Origin: Eucommia ulmoides
Taxonomy: Eukaryota; Streptophyta; Magnoliopsida; Garryales; Eucommiaceae
Direction of reading: 5' to 3'
Length of the DNA: 64,000 nucleotides
NCBI GenBank assembly: GCA_016647705.1
Contig: CM028330.1
Span: 31,204,649-31,268,648, forward strand
Below, one piece after another: positions 24,224 to 36,129 of this stretch. A program made the translations under genes and the position numbers. The first letter of the stretch is position 1. Every line of letters starts with the position of its first letter. Under the pieces are notes generated by a model that was not told the origin of the DNA, ran no database searches, and saw nothing but the letters and a program-made list of their open reading frames with translations.

Positions 24224-26715
24224 TGTTGGCCCAAAGAGCTACCCAAGAAGGATGGTGAATTAGGTAGTTACTAAAATAAAACAATGAATTCTTTTAAACA
24301 CAAATAATCAATTTTCCTAAATAAATTATTATCTTGTTAAGCAATGAAAATGTGTTTACTTCTAAATGCACATCCAAACATAATATAAATGAAATAATCA
24401 ATGTAATATACAATGATATATTCTGGTTTAGTAAGCTACTCTTATCTACATCTAGTCCCTTGAGATCCACGGAGATACGCAATCCACTAAACCTCTGATT
24501 CCTTTCCTAGGTAGAAACCAAACCTTTACAATCTCGATTATTTTCACAAGCTTAGAATCAACCTTTAAAACTATATTTTTCAAAGGTTCATGAAGAATCT
24601 TATCTTTTTACCAGGTCAAAGATTAACCTAACACTCTCTCACTTATACTTTTTACAAGGAATGATGCACCTTTACAATTCACTCAAAATGAAAATTCAAT
24701 TATCAGAACAATCAAAACCTAATTCTTTTTAAGGGGAAAAAATAACCTAATTTATTTGCAGGACAAAGATCAAAACTTAATTTGTTTCACAGGAAAAATA
24801 TCGAAACCTAGCTACCTTGACTAGATATCGTCCAAAACGTGTCTAATTGGCTAAAACTCACAAATACAAAAAATATGTGTTTCTTCCCACAAGGAACTTC
24901 TACTACCTTAATACAAATATATTCAATTAATGTCCTAAATAATTAATACGTGATAGATATAATCTGAGACAAATAAAATTTGATTAATAAATAATATGGG
25001 TAACACAATTTAAGCACGTAATTAGATAATCAAATAAAATCGTTTAAAAAGTTTTTTAGACTTTTAAGTTTAAAAAAATAAATAAATAGAAACAATCTTA
25101 TACCAAGTAATCAATAAAAATATAACTTCAAAGTAAATAACAAAGTTTGAAAAGATCTCACTAGGAAACACCGAAGATAATGACAAAATAGAAATAGAAC
25201 TCAAGTCGGTGACGCCAAAACACAAGTGCTTTAAATCAAGAACTTATATAAAATCTCTCGTAGAAATCTCAGCAAAAATCTCACTCTTATAATAGCTCAG
25301 ACTGCTGTTCTTAATGTATTAAACTCAATTCCCACAGGTCTATATTAATAAACCTAGAACTATCCCTCCAATGACTAGTTTTCAAATGTTATGTCAATAA
25401 ATGACACATATGAACCTCATATGTTATATAAATTCGTAATGAGTATATTTTACCATTAATATAATTTTTAAAACTCTCAATTTAGTCCCAAAAATAGTTT
25501 GATCTTAGCCAATGAAAATTTAGAAATAATTATATTGAAGTATATGGACTAAATTGTAAGGTCAAATAAAATCCCATAAATCTCTCCTATATTTTTTACC
25601 TCAAATATTCTCCCCAAAGATAACAATATTAAAAATTCGCAGGTTTGATACTAGGTATTTCAAAGATATCTTATAACGGCTACTTTTCAAATAATGTGTC
25701 ATTAAATGATATCCCAAGACCCCATATATTATTTACCTTCAAAATAGATCTGTTTCATTTAAAAATATTCTTAGAAAATCTCATTTTGGTATTTAAAATA
25801 TTTTTAAATCAAAATCCATCAAAATAGAAAGTATTAACACACTTTTATTAAAAGTATATTTAATTAAATTGACCAAATTAATAGGGATTATATAATAAGT
25901 CATGCATACATGAATTACACTTAAATCCCTCAAAAACATATCTTAGAATCATAAAAAACAAATAGTTTTAACCAAAATATCAAAATAGTTGTTGATTTTA
26001 CTGTAGCAATTGGTTAACTGACTGCATCAGTCGATTGATTGACGGCACCCAAACGGTTGACTGATTGGATTTGTGGGTTTTCTTATTTTCGCCTACTTAA
26101 TCCACTGAATCAAACGGTTGATCGACCCTATTCATTCAGTTAACAGAATTGACTAGAGTGCTCACTTTTTCATTCATTTTAGCCATTGTTTCTGATGGTT
26201 GACTGACATTCTTTATTTAGTTGTCCGACTGGATCAGTAGTACCTTATTTTAACTCCAAAACTCACTCTTTGATTTAGTTAACTGACTATTTTTCTCGGT
26301 TGACTGAATTGATCCGAAAACTGAACTTTTTATGCTTTAAAATGTATTTTCCAATTAGGTCAATTATCATATTCATTTGACATAAGTAGCACATAATAAT
26401 TCACATATTACGATCTTAAATATATCGCTTCTTACTAACACACATAAAATTAATTCATTTTAAGTGTCATGTCTGATCCTAATTCAGGTTGCATTAAAGT
26501 ATATAGGTAAAGAGTTGTTTTCACCTAATTATCTTTAATGTCTTGAAAAATCTTCACGTCTTAATCATTTCCATTTTGCACCCATTATATTTTCTTCAAC
26601 GATTCCTCTTCTTAAACACATTATGTGGAACTATAAATCTGAAACCATTCATTAAAAAAATTATCTCCATAAAAATATCAACACTTAATTGTTCATTAAA
26701 ACATTAGAGTCAACA
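24224..26715 (-). repeat. 3' LTR of TR-GAG-2 (element sense minus)
   Basis: 2492 bp. Its plus-strand left edge TGTTGGCCCAAAGAGC is the LTR's 3' end; its right edge ...AGTCAACA is the LTR's start. The interval 25990-26340 has many TTGAC(T/C)/GGTTGAC words. The 60-residue frame at 25645-25827 is not coding. Confidence 0.85.
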
Positions 26716-26729
26716 ATCTCCCCCTTTTA
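26716..26729 (-). promoter_or_regulatory. Polypurine tract of TR-GAG-2
   Basis: Minus strand reads AAAAGGGGGAGAT directly before the LTR start TGTTGACTC, the same arrangement as in TR-GAG-1. Confidence 0.75.
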
Positions 26730-28170
26730 TTATGATAATGAACTTTGATGTATTCTTCAAAATATAATGTAACCATGCTCCCTCTAAATTTGAGCACGGG
26801 TATTCAAACTCATTTAAACACAATCATGAAAACATATTTAAAGATATTCAACATAAGCTTAAATAAACAATAATAAATATATTTAGCATAAGCTCAAAAC
26901 TCTTAATAAGTTCTCCCTTTAATTAATGCAATGCTTAGGCGAACAAATCCCTAAATATCAACTACTCTTTAAACATCAACTTCTCCCCCTTTATCATCTA
27001 AAAAACTGGGGACAAAGAATCAAAACATTAATTTAGGCATACATCATTGAGCCTAGCCATACCTAAATCTCGAATGATTTTCATGAATTGATCTTTAACT
27101 AGAGGTTTGACAAAAATATCAATAAGCTAATTGGAGGTATCAACATATTCAATATCCCATTTTTTAATTTAAGCATAACATATTATTGCCCTATTTATAA
27201 AAAATTCTCCTCCTATATAATTGTAAACATTAATTCATTGTTAGGAGAACACATTCAATATTAAAACATCATATAACTTTTCCCCTTAATATTATATTAT
27301 CTTCCCATTTCTCACATAAAAAAGTGGAGATCATGAAAAGAACAACTTTTAAGATTAATCTAATTATCTTAAGGAAAATTCAAGAGATCATCAAAATATT
27401 TCAACAATATAGCATGAAATCATATAATTTCAATTAAGTCAACATGCTTTATTTCCTGACACCAATTAATATCTTCCCTTTAGATACAATAAAACAACAT
27501 GTAATCTTATAACGCACTACGACAAGAAGCATATCTTAATAATAATATAAATTATTTATCAAACCATTGGCATAAATCTAATGCATGGATAATTGCATAC
27601 TGAAGATGTTATCTCATGAAATTCTAGATCCCTAATAGAATAATAATCATTTAAAATAAAGAGAAATAAAACATATGCTAAGTTTATATTATCATGCATC
27701 CAATTAGGCATTTGATGCTTATAAAGATATTCACGTTCAAAATATTAAGCATAGATTGATATGACATGTATATTCAGATGATCATTTAAATAGAATGGAA
27801 AATATATTAATAGAATTTTATAAAGCAATACCAACTATGTAAGCTTAAATTCATATGATCATGCTATCAAAGTAAACCATGCTAAATATTGATATTATAA
27901 AATATGTAACACATGATACGAGAAAAACGATAAGCTTAATAACTATCACATGACTTAATCTTAATCAGTAAACTAGGATTATCTAACAATTTAGATCCTA
28001 TAACATGTTTCATATAATCAAATAAATGAACAATACTCAATATAAGCACATCATAAAAACATGTTAATATATTTTAACTAAATGTGATTCTCAGAATCAC
28101 CATGTAATGTTTCTAAGATAACAAGTAAACAAATAATTTAATATAGGTCTTAGAAAGCATTATCGACTTA
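26730..28170 (-). other. Non-coding 3' region of TR-GAG-2
   Basis: Very AT-rich, with purine blocks (minus strand) near 26945 and 26985-26995 that recall the spaced 'gggggag' blocks of TR-GAG-1. No open frame of note. Confidence 0.4.
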
Positions 28171-29168
28171 CCTAATTGGTATGCCGGACACCTCTCTCTT
28201 TAAGGAATTTCATAAACTTAATCTGTGAAGGGTTAGGAGTACCTCTTATATCCTTAGGGACGACTTTTCTTTTTACCTCATTTGTACCAATGGTTGATAT
28301 CGATGCACAATTTCTCTTGGCCTGCCCATATCCTCTAAGCCTTTGATCGTTGCCATTAGATTCAATGATATTTTTATTTGCATGTGTTACTCGTGACTTC
28401 CTAGTGATATCCCATCTTGGCTTTAGTATATCTTTTTTATTTGTACGTATTGCTTGTGGTTTGCTGGTGATATCACATTTTGGATTTGATACTTATTTTC
28501 TATTTGCACGTGTCGCTTGTGGCTTATTTGTAATCTCCCATCTCGGTTTTGGAACATCTTTTTGATTTGTTCATGTTGCTTGTGGATTCATGGAGACTTC
28601 CCATCTTGGCTTTGATATATCTTTTTTTATTGTTTCTTTTGTTCCAGTCCCAACATTATGTAACTCTATAAAAGACATTTGTATAGCTCTCTTTGGAGTC
28701 CATTTTATTTTGGATCCATTATTGTTAGACATAAACTTAGGGTTCTTGAATGGACATGACACTTTGAAATGCCCAATCCTATTGCAGTAATTACATCTCA
28801 ACTTTAATTGATTATTATAGATAGCACAAGAAGTAAAGTATGAATCATTTCCAACAATACCAAAATTACAATCATTGGATTGTGATGAAAAATGAGTTGA
28901 TGAAACATATCAACTTCCATAGATTGTTTTAAAATATGAAGAAACATTTTCAGAATATCTTGAAATAGACTTGAGGTCGGATTTTAATTTTTCAAAATTT
29001 TTATTAAGTAAATCAATATTTAATTCAAAATCTGACATTTGTCTAGAAACCAAGTTAAAATTATTTTTCAAAACTCTATTTTTAGTTTCAAGAAAATCTA
29101 CATTAGAGAGCAAATTATTTATTTCAAAAACAACATCCATAAACTCTTTTGTTTCACAATAGTCATCC
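28171..29168 (-). pseudogene. gag: Broken gag C-terminal half of TR-GAG-2
   Basis: On the minus strand a leucine/asparagine-rich predicted coiled coil (about 28910-29168, with 'LETKNRVLKNNF' and 'KLKSDLKSIS') is followed by a zinc knuckle CNYCNRIGHFKVSC (about 28760-28799) and a basic tail. Four copies of a 21-residue unit (63 bp) then follow. This order of coiled coil, then knuckle, is normal for SIRE-like copia gag. The reading is broken by stops and a shift around 28800-28910. The N-terminal half is largely missing; the short stretch 30616-30854 may be the remaining upstream gag sequence beyond the nested solo LTR. Confidence 0.7.
28389..28640 (-). repeat. 63-bp (21-codon) tandem repeat in the gag tail
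   Basis: Copies start at about 28389, 28452, 28515 and 28578, a constant 63-bp step. In the minus-strand frame each encodes a unit like PRWEITNKPQATRANKKD. Because 63 is a multiple of three, the array would have kept the gag frame when the gene was intact. The plus-strand frame at 28350-28565 is its shadow. Confidence 0.8.
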
Positions 29169-29173
29169 AGATG

Positions 29174-30610
29174 TGATGGAGGGAAATTTGATTGATAAAC
29201 CACTGTCCAAACCCACATGTTCATGGGAATTCTTTTATATTTAGTTTAGGGCACCAAGTTGAGGGCTCTGAGCACCCTCAGCTCTTTTAGTCATCAAACA
29301 GAGGGCCTAAAATCACCCTGTGGACCAAGGCGCCAAGCTAAGGGCTCTGAGCACCCTCAGCTCTTTAAGTTATTAAACGAAAGGTGCCAATATGTCAAGT
29401 GTAGGTAAAAGGTTGAGCTGAGTGCTCCAAGCACCCTAAACTATTCAAGTCATCAAATGGAAGGCCTGAAAATGCCCTAAGGACTGAGGCACCGAGCTGA
29501 GGGATCCAAGCACCCTCATCTCTTTAAGTCATAAAACGAAAGTCCTAAAATGTCCCTAAGGGCCAAGGCGCCGAGCACCCTCAACTTTTTAAGTCTATCA
29601 AACAAAAGGGCTAAAATCGCCTGGAGGACCAAGGCGTCGAGTTGAGGGCTCTGAGCACGCTCAAATCTTCAAGTTATAAAATGGAAGGGACCAAGATGTC
29701 AATGTGGGTAAAAGGATGAGTTGAGGGCTTTGAGCACTCTCAGTTCGGTTGGTCCTCAAATTGAAGACCCAAGACTACCTTGAAGACCAAGGCGCCAAGT
29801 TGACGGCTTCGAGCACCTTCAGCTCAGCCGATCCTCAAATTGAAGCCCAAGACCACCCTAAAGACTAAGGCGCCGAGATAGGGGCTGGGAGCATCCTCAA
29901 CTAAGATAATCACGAAAGGGAGGCCCTAAAATCGTCCAGACGTCCACTATACTAAGTGGAGTTCTCTAAATACCCTCAGCTTGACTAATCATCACACGGG
30001 GGCCCCAGAACCATCCAGACATCTTCCTTACATCTTGTTCAGCTAAAGGGGCTAAAATTAGCCCTTCATTTCCATTTCAATTGGGTCGGCCCCTAGACTT
30101 CTATAGATGGGCCCAAAAACCTAGTCTAGGTGTTTAGGACCCTAATATGCAAGCTCATTGGCTTCCTACCGGATTAGGCTAATTAACCGAACTGGAGTCC
30201 CTAATTTGGCAACACTAATAGAGCCCTGCTCCTTATATATATACTCCTAGGCATCTATTTCCACCAGGTATTGCTTCTAATTCATTTAAGAGCACTTTAG
30301 CCTTCTCCTCCAGATACTTACTCTCATGCCAAAGGGACTTCATCGGGCACAACTCCAATGGGTATTTGTGTAGGTACTTGTAGATTAGAACAAAGTTAAA
30401 AAATGAGTCCAGCTCGAAGTTTGAAGAGGATCTCAGCTCGGAGTCTAGTAAAGAGCTTAGTTCAGATTGCAAGGATTTCCTAAAGCATTAGAAGTTTACC
30501 GAGCTCGGAGCTCGGACATCTTAGTGTGTGATCCCTACGTTAGCAAAAAATTCACACGTGACGTCTACCTAGACCATACTGAGGGTGTTCACCAATGTTT
30601 GATACCAACA
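29174..30610 (-). mobile_element. Solo LTR nested in TR-GAG-2 (TSD AGATG)
   Basis: Flanked by AGATG at 29169-29173 and AGATG at 30611-30615. On the minus strand it runs from TGTTGGTATCAAAC to ...CCCTCCATCA (1437 bp). It interrupts the gag remnant and supplies the first residues of the frame at 28910-29224. Sequence near its start ('GGTGAACACCCTC', 'GGGATCACAC') is of a kind common in plant gypsy LTRs, but I cannot name the family. The minus-strand frame at 30233-30472 lies wholly within it. Confidence 0.75.
29246..29960. repeat. Degenerate minisatellite inside the solo LTR
   Basis: About eight imperfect units of very roughly 80-110 bp share 'caaggcgccgag', 'gagggctctgagcaccctca' and 'catcaaacgaaaggcc' words. 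GAGGGCTCTGAGCACCCTC is itself an imperfect palindrome, so each unit could fold. Confidence 0.75.
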
Positions 30611-30854
30611 AGATGTATTTTAGATTTTCGAACACTTTTTCTTCTATTTTCAAAAGAATAAATTTTTCTTTCTAAACTCAAGTTTTATTTAGAAAAATGA
30701 AGTGTAAGATCAAGTAATTTTTCTATGACAATGTGGACATTTTCATTATCATTTTCTCTATCACAACATCTAATGCCACAAGAATCATAAATAACATTAT
30801 CATATACAGATCTATCACCATCAAGAAAGGATACACAAAAAACATTATCCTTGG

Positions 30855-33283
30855 TGTTGGCCCAAAGAGCTACCCAAGAGAGGGTTGAATTGGGTAGTTA
30901 CTAAAATAAAACAATTAATTCATTTAAACATAAATAATCAATTTTCCTAAATAGATTGTTATCTTGTTACGCAGCGAAAATGTGTTTAATTCTAAATGCA
31001 CACCCAAACACACTATATATGAAATAACAATACAAGACACAACGATATATCATAGTTTGATAAGCTACGTTTACCTATATCCTGTCCCCCCGAGCTTCAC
31101 AGAGATTTGCAATCCCCTAAACCCCTGATTCCTTTCCTTAGTAGGGACTAAACCCTTACAATCTCAATTCTTTTTATAGGCTCAAAATCAACCTTTACAA
31201 TTATCCTTTTCACAGGCTTAGGAAGAACCCTATCTTTTTATTAGGATAAAGATTAACCTAACACTCTCTCACTTATACTTTTCGTAGGGAATAATGAACC
31301 TTTACAATTCACTTAAAATAACAATTCAATTACCGGAAGAATCAAAACCTAATTCTTTTCAAGGAAAAAGAATAATTTAACATTTTTATAGGACAAAGAT
31401 CAAATACTAATTATTTCACAGGAAAAAGATCGAAACCTAGCTACCCTGAATAGACACTATCCCAAACTTGTCTAATCTGCTCAAACCCACAAATAAAAAA
31501 AATAAGAGTTTCTTTCCACAAGGAGCTTCTACCAACTCAATACAAATATACTCAATCAATGGCCTGAATAATTACTACATGATAGATACAATGTGAGATA
31601 ATTAAAAACTGATTAATAAATAAAATGGGTAGCACAATTTAAGCACATAATCAGATAATCAAATAAAATCGTCTAAATATATTTTTCAGGCTTTCAAGTT
31701 TAAACAATTTCTAAACAATCTTATACCAAGAAATGAATAAAAATATAATTTCAAAGTAAATAACAAAGCCTGGAAATATCTCACTATGAAACACCAAAGA
31801 TAATGACATAATAGCAATAGAACTCAAGTCGGTGATGTCAAACCACAAGCTATTTAGATAAAGAACTAATATAAAATCTCTCCTAGAAATCTCAGCAAAA
31901 ATCTCACTCTTATAATGGCTCAGACTAGTGTTCTTGAAGTATTAAACTCAATTCTCGCAGTTCTATATTAGTAGACCTAGAACTAGCCCTCCTACGACTA
32001 ATTTTCAATAAATAACACATATGAACCACATATATCATATAAATTCATAATGGATATATTTGACTAGTAATGTAACTTTTAAAGCTCAAACTTTTGTCCC
32101 AAAAATAATTTAACCTTAGTCAATTAAAATATAGAAAGAATTATATTTAAGTATATAGACTACATTGTAAGGTCAAACAAAATTTCGTAAATCTCTCCCA
32201 CATCTTTGACCCCAAATACTCTCTACAAAGATGGCAATATTCAAAATTCACAGGTTTAATAATAGGTATTTCAAAGATATCTTGTAACGGCTAATTTTAA
32301 ATAATATGTCATTAAATGACACCCTAAGACCCCATATATCATATATGTTCAAAATAGATCTTATTCATTTAACAATATTCTTGGGAAGTCCCATTTTGGT
32401 CCTTAAAACATTTTTAAATCAAAATCCATCAAAATAGAAAGTATTAAGACAATTTAATTAAAAGAACATTTAATTAAATTGACTAAACTAATAGGGATCT
32501 TATAATAAGTCATGAATATTTGAATTACACTCAAATCCCTCAAAAACCACTATTGGAATCATAAAAAACAGATTTTTTTTTTTTACCAAAATAACAAAAT
32601 AGTTACTAATTTTACTATAGTAGTCGGTTGACCGACTGCACCAGTCAGTTAACTAACTGGATCAATGGATTTTTCTCTTTTCACCCACTTAATCTACTGA
32701 ATCAAACAATTGACTAACCCTATCCACTCAGTTGACCAAATTGATCAGAGTGCTCACTTTTTTATTTATTTTAGCCACTATTTTAAACGGTTGACTGACT
32801 AGATTAGTTATACCTTGTTTTAACTCCAAAACACATTCATTGATTTAGTTAAATGATTGCTTTCCTCGGTTGACTGAATTGATCTGAAAACTTAACTTTT
32901 TATACTCTAAAACATATTTTTCAATTAGGTCAAGTATCAAATTCATTTCACATAAGTAGCGCATAATAATTCACATTTTAGAATCTTAAATTTATCACTT
33001 CTTAATAACACATGTAAAATGAATTATTTTAAGTGTCGTGCGTGATCCTAATTCGAGTTACATTAAGAGTAGTTTTCCCCTAATTGTCTTTAATGTCTTG
33101 AAAACTCTTCACATCTTTATCATTTCCATATTGCACCCGTTATATTTTCTTTAACAATTTCTCTTCGACGATTCCTCTTCTTAAACACATTACATGGAAT
33201 TATAAATCTGAAACCACTCAATAAAAATATTAGTTTATTAAAATATCAACACTTAATTGTTCATCAAAACATTGGATTCAACA
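30855..33283 (-). repeat. 5' LTR of TR-GAG-2 (element sense minus)
   Basis: 2429 bp, aligned throughout with 24224-26715. The TTGAC-rich block recurs at about 32620-32890. Differences between the two LTRs are frequent, indicating an old insertion. Confidence 0.85.
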
Positions 33284-34600
33284 TAATGTTCGTTCCATTC
33301 TCTTCCAAGGGGATTTAGAGATTATTCATTTAGATTATATTGATTTATGATATATTAGGAGTTGAATTCAATATTATTTCACTGATATAATTTTTATTTT
33401 ATTTTTTTGCATTTGTTTTAGTTTTTGGGAAGTTAGGTTTATATCGAAAAGTATTTTTATTCGTATTTTGATTTTGTCAGTGATAGTTACTCTTACTCTG
33501 ATGAGATTCTCTTAATTAAAAATAATTGATTTGTACTATTATGTAGTTTTATTGGTGGCTATTGTTGACTATCACTATTTCCTTAAGGTGTGATTTGACT
33601 AGGTTCTCCAAAGAGCGACACAAATTTCTTTGTTCTAATATTATCCACATGAAGAACTCTATTAAACAATATTTACTTATTATCTCATAATCTTATACTA
33701 AATCGGTAGAACTAGGGTAGGCTTGCATAATCCAAACCAAATTAATATTTAGGAACAGAGGGGGAATCCCCCCGAATTGGATAGCATGGTTGGCCACAAA
33801 TAGTATGTGGCCTTTTATATAAATTTAAAGTTAAAACCCCAGACTTCCCTTTTTTCTATATTATACTTTGACCCTTAAATTTTTAATATTTTTGTTACTA
33901 AATATTCCTTGAAAAGTACTATTCAAACTTTCTTTCATCATTTACGTGTGACCTATTAGGTCAATATCAAAAGTTGGACAATACAATAAGTTAATTTATT
34001 AATTTAATCAATCAATTAAAATTTAAAAAATTACAATGTTGCCTATATAAAGCATCAATTTCTTCACGACATTTCCACAAACTAGCAGTTATATCTAAAA
34101 ACTTTTTATAGTTATATCCAATTGATAGGAATTTCACCTAGAGAAGCTCCCAAGTTGTAATTTATACATTCAATCTTTCTATCTTTGTGTTCCAAAAAAT
34201 TACCTCTAGGGTATTTATCCTACGTAATTGATTAAATATATATAATTAACGGTACCAGGTTACCAGAGGAGAAAGCTTGAAAAAGTACCAGGTTACTAGA
34301 GATGGAAGCGTGAAAAATGATTTATGAAATTATATTAATAATTTGAAATTACAGAATTGAAAAATACATAAAGTTACAAAGTATTGAAAATTACAAGATA
34401 TTGAAAATTCATCAAAATTACATACTAATAAAACTTACAGGGGATAAAGATGATCTTGAGTAATTGTACAAATTTTTGAGCAAGGCTAGAAGATTTAGAA
34501 CTTCTAAGTTCTAAACATTTTTTTTATAGGAAAACACTCAGTTGTTGAAGATTTTAAAAACTTAATCTCTCAGGGACAAAATAAAATTTTCGTTTTGCCC
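33284..34600 (-). other. Probable leader or adjoining non-coding sequence of the endogenous pararetrovirus
   Basis: Lies downstream, on the minus strand, of the TATA-like box at 34621-34632 and runs up to TR-GAG-2. It is AT-rich with no usable frame. The part nearest the TATA box is the most likely viral leader. I cannot see where viral sequence ends and host or other repeat sequence begins. Confidence 0.35.
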
Positions 34601-34620
34601 TTACAAATGACATAAAGGGA

Positions 34621-34632
34621 CCTTATATAAGC
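34621..34632 (-). promoter_or_regulatory. Pararetroviral promoter TATA box (relic)
   Basis: Minus strand reads GCTTATATAAGG, an almost perfect palindromic TATA region. It is placed after the end of the polymerase gene, where caulimovirids carry the promoter of their genome-length RNA. A conserved-looking stretch precedes it (minus, about 34640-34700). Confidence 0.5.
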
Positions 34633-34879
34633 TCCGGACTCCAAATTCTAAAATCTTGAATTGAATAAAAGATAAAAGAACGCTGATTCAGCAAGCACTA
34701 TCCGAACAAGCATAATACAACTTTAAAAAATAACTTTTGCTTTATGAAAAACGAAACCATGCTTCGTCTTTCATGCTCTTATTTTTTCAAAAATGGTGTC
34801 ACATAAGTCCATCTCAGAAAAGTTATCTACCATGATAGTCCTTTTAAAAGCCGCCTTTATTGTCCTTGCGCTTGTAACA

Positions 34880-36110
34880 CCTTTTGATGAATAAAGATTC
34901 TTCATTTTTTGGCTTTTCCTTTTCTGATAGATTTCTCTTTCTTGATTCTCGATCTTTCTGCTTCTTTTTCACAAAATTCTGTCCAGTTTTGTAATGGAAA
35001 AAGGTTGATTGATTATAATGATGAGGCTAATGATAGAGGTAGGATTTCATCACTATCTGAAATTAAATCTATGTTCACAATGAGTTGTTGAAGCTAGTTT
35101 AATTGAGCTTAGAGATTATATTTTTTCTTGCATTTTGAGAAGGATGAGGAAATGGGTTCTTTGTCTTTCGATTTTGAAGAGACTATGGATTTTGAGGCTT
35201 CTAGGGAGTTATAACCTCGAATATTTTGCTTCAACCAGGCTTGAACTCTTACTTCTGTGAGATCAAACTTTTTCCACCACTTGATTTTGATAATCCTTTT
35301 AAGTGTTGGGAATGGTCCAAAAGAACTTGAACCACCAACTATAGAGTAATCTCAACAAAAAATCCAGGTAACAAAGAAATAGGTGCAAAAGAACATGAAT
35401 TTGGAAATCTCATTTTGAAACCCATTTGTGAAAATCCAATTTATTGAAAAATATTGAAAATCATCTAAAATATGTTTTCGTAAAATTATGGGATTGAGTT
35501 CGAATTTAAAAAAACCATGAATGAAACTATAGGGGAAAATCCCTATCAATATTTTTGTCAAAATAAAGAAACTATGAATGGTCATAACTTCTCAGATAAA
35601 CGTTTTTTGTCCAGGCTTGAATGTGATCTTCATAATAATAATATTTGGGTTAAAATCAACCTTTGAAGTTTCTTTGGGAACAAACACTTTTTTCCCAATC
35701 TCTTGGGGTTAAGACTTTGCGAATTTGAAGTTCTGAGAAAATGATTCTTGAATGGATTTTTCGATTAGAAGTATGAGTAATAATGGCAGAATTAGTTTCT
35801 ACCAGAATTAATTCATAAAACATATGAGATTTATGGAGGTTGTTTGGCAAAAAATTATAATTTGGAGGAAAAACCTTTTTTATGCAATCGAATAGGAATC
35901 GTTTTTAATTATGAAGAGGTATTAAAAGACATCCTTTCTGATAATATACTTTTCTTTTGGAAAGTCTTGAGTAACCGACCTTGTTGAGAAATAGGGGTCT
36001 TGAACAGCGTGTTTATAATCAAGCAACTAGAACCTATTTTGTGTAAAGTTTTGAGTAAAAGGACTTGGAACCTTAGAAACTTTGTCACAATAATAGGTAG
36101 CTTTACTAGG
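34880..36110 (-). pseudogene. Endogenous pararetrovirus: region downstream of RNase H, broken
   Basis: Minus-strand fragments such as 35656-35850 (with 'FYELILVETNS') and 35352-35585 (aromatic-rich, W/F/H residues) resemble the poorly characterised C-terminal part of caulimovirid polyproteins of the petuvirus/florendovirus kind. Position between RNase H and the promoter supports this. Several stops and shifts separate the pieces, so no product is possible. Identification of this part is by resemblance and context only. Confidence 0.5.
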
Positions 36111-36129
36111 TTTCGAAGCCATTTACTTC

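Larger units (their letters stand above)
24224..33283 (-). mobile_element. TR-GAG-2: gag-only copia-type retrotransposon, minus strand
   Basis: Long direct repeats at 24224-26715 and 30855-33283 begin TGTTG and end in AACA when read on the minus strand. Flanking pentamers are TGATG (24219-24223) and TAATG (33284-33288), a TSD with one mismatch. The internal region has a PPT next to the 3' LTR and a broken gag C-terminus. It has no polymerase and no clear PBS beside the 5' LTR (the bases there read CCAAGGATAATG). A 1.4-kb solo LTR splits the internal region. The LTR sequence is related to, but clearly divergent from, TR-GAG-1. Confidence 0.85.
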
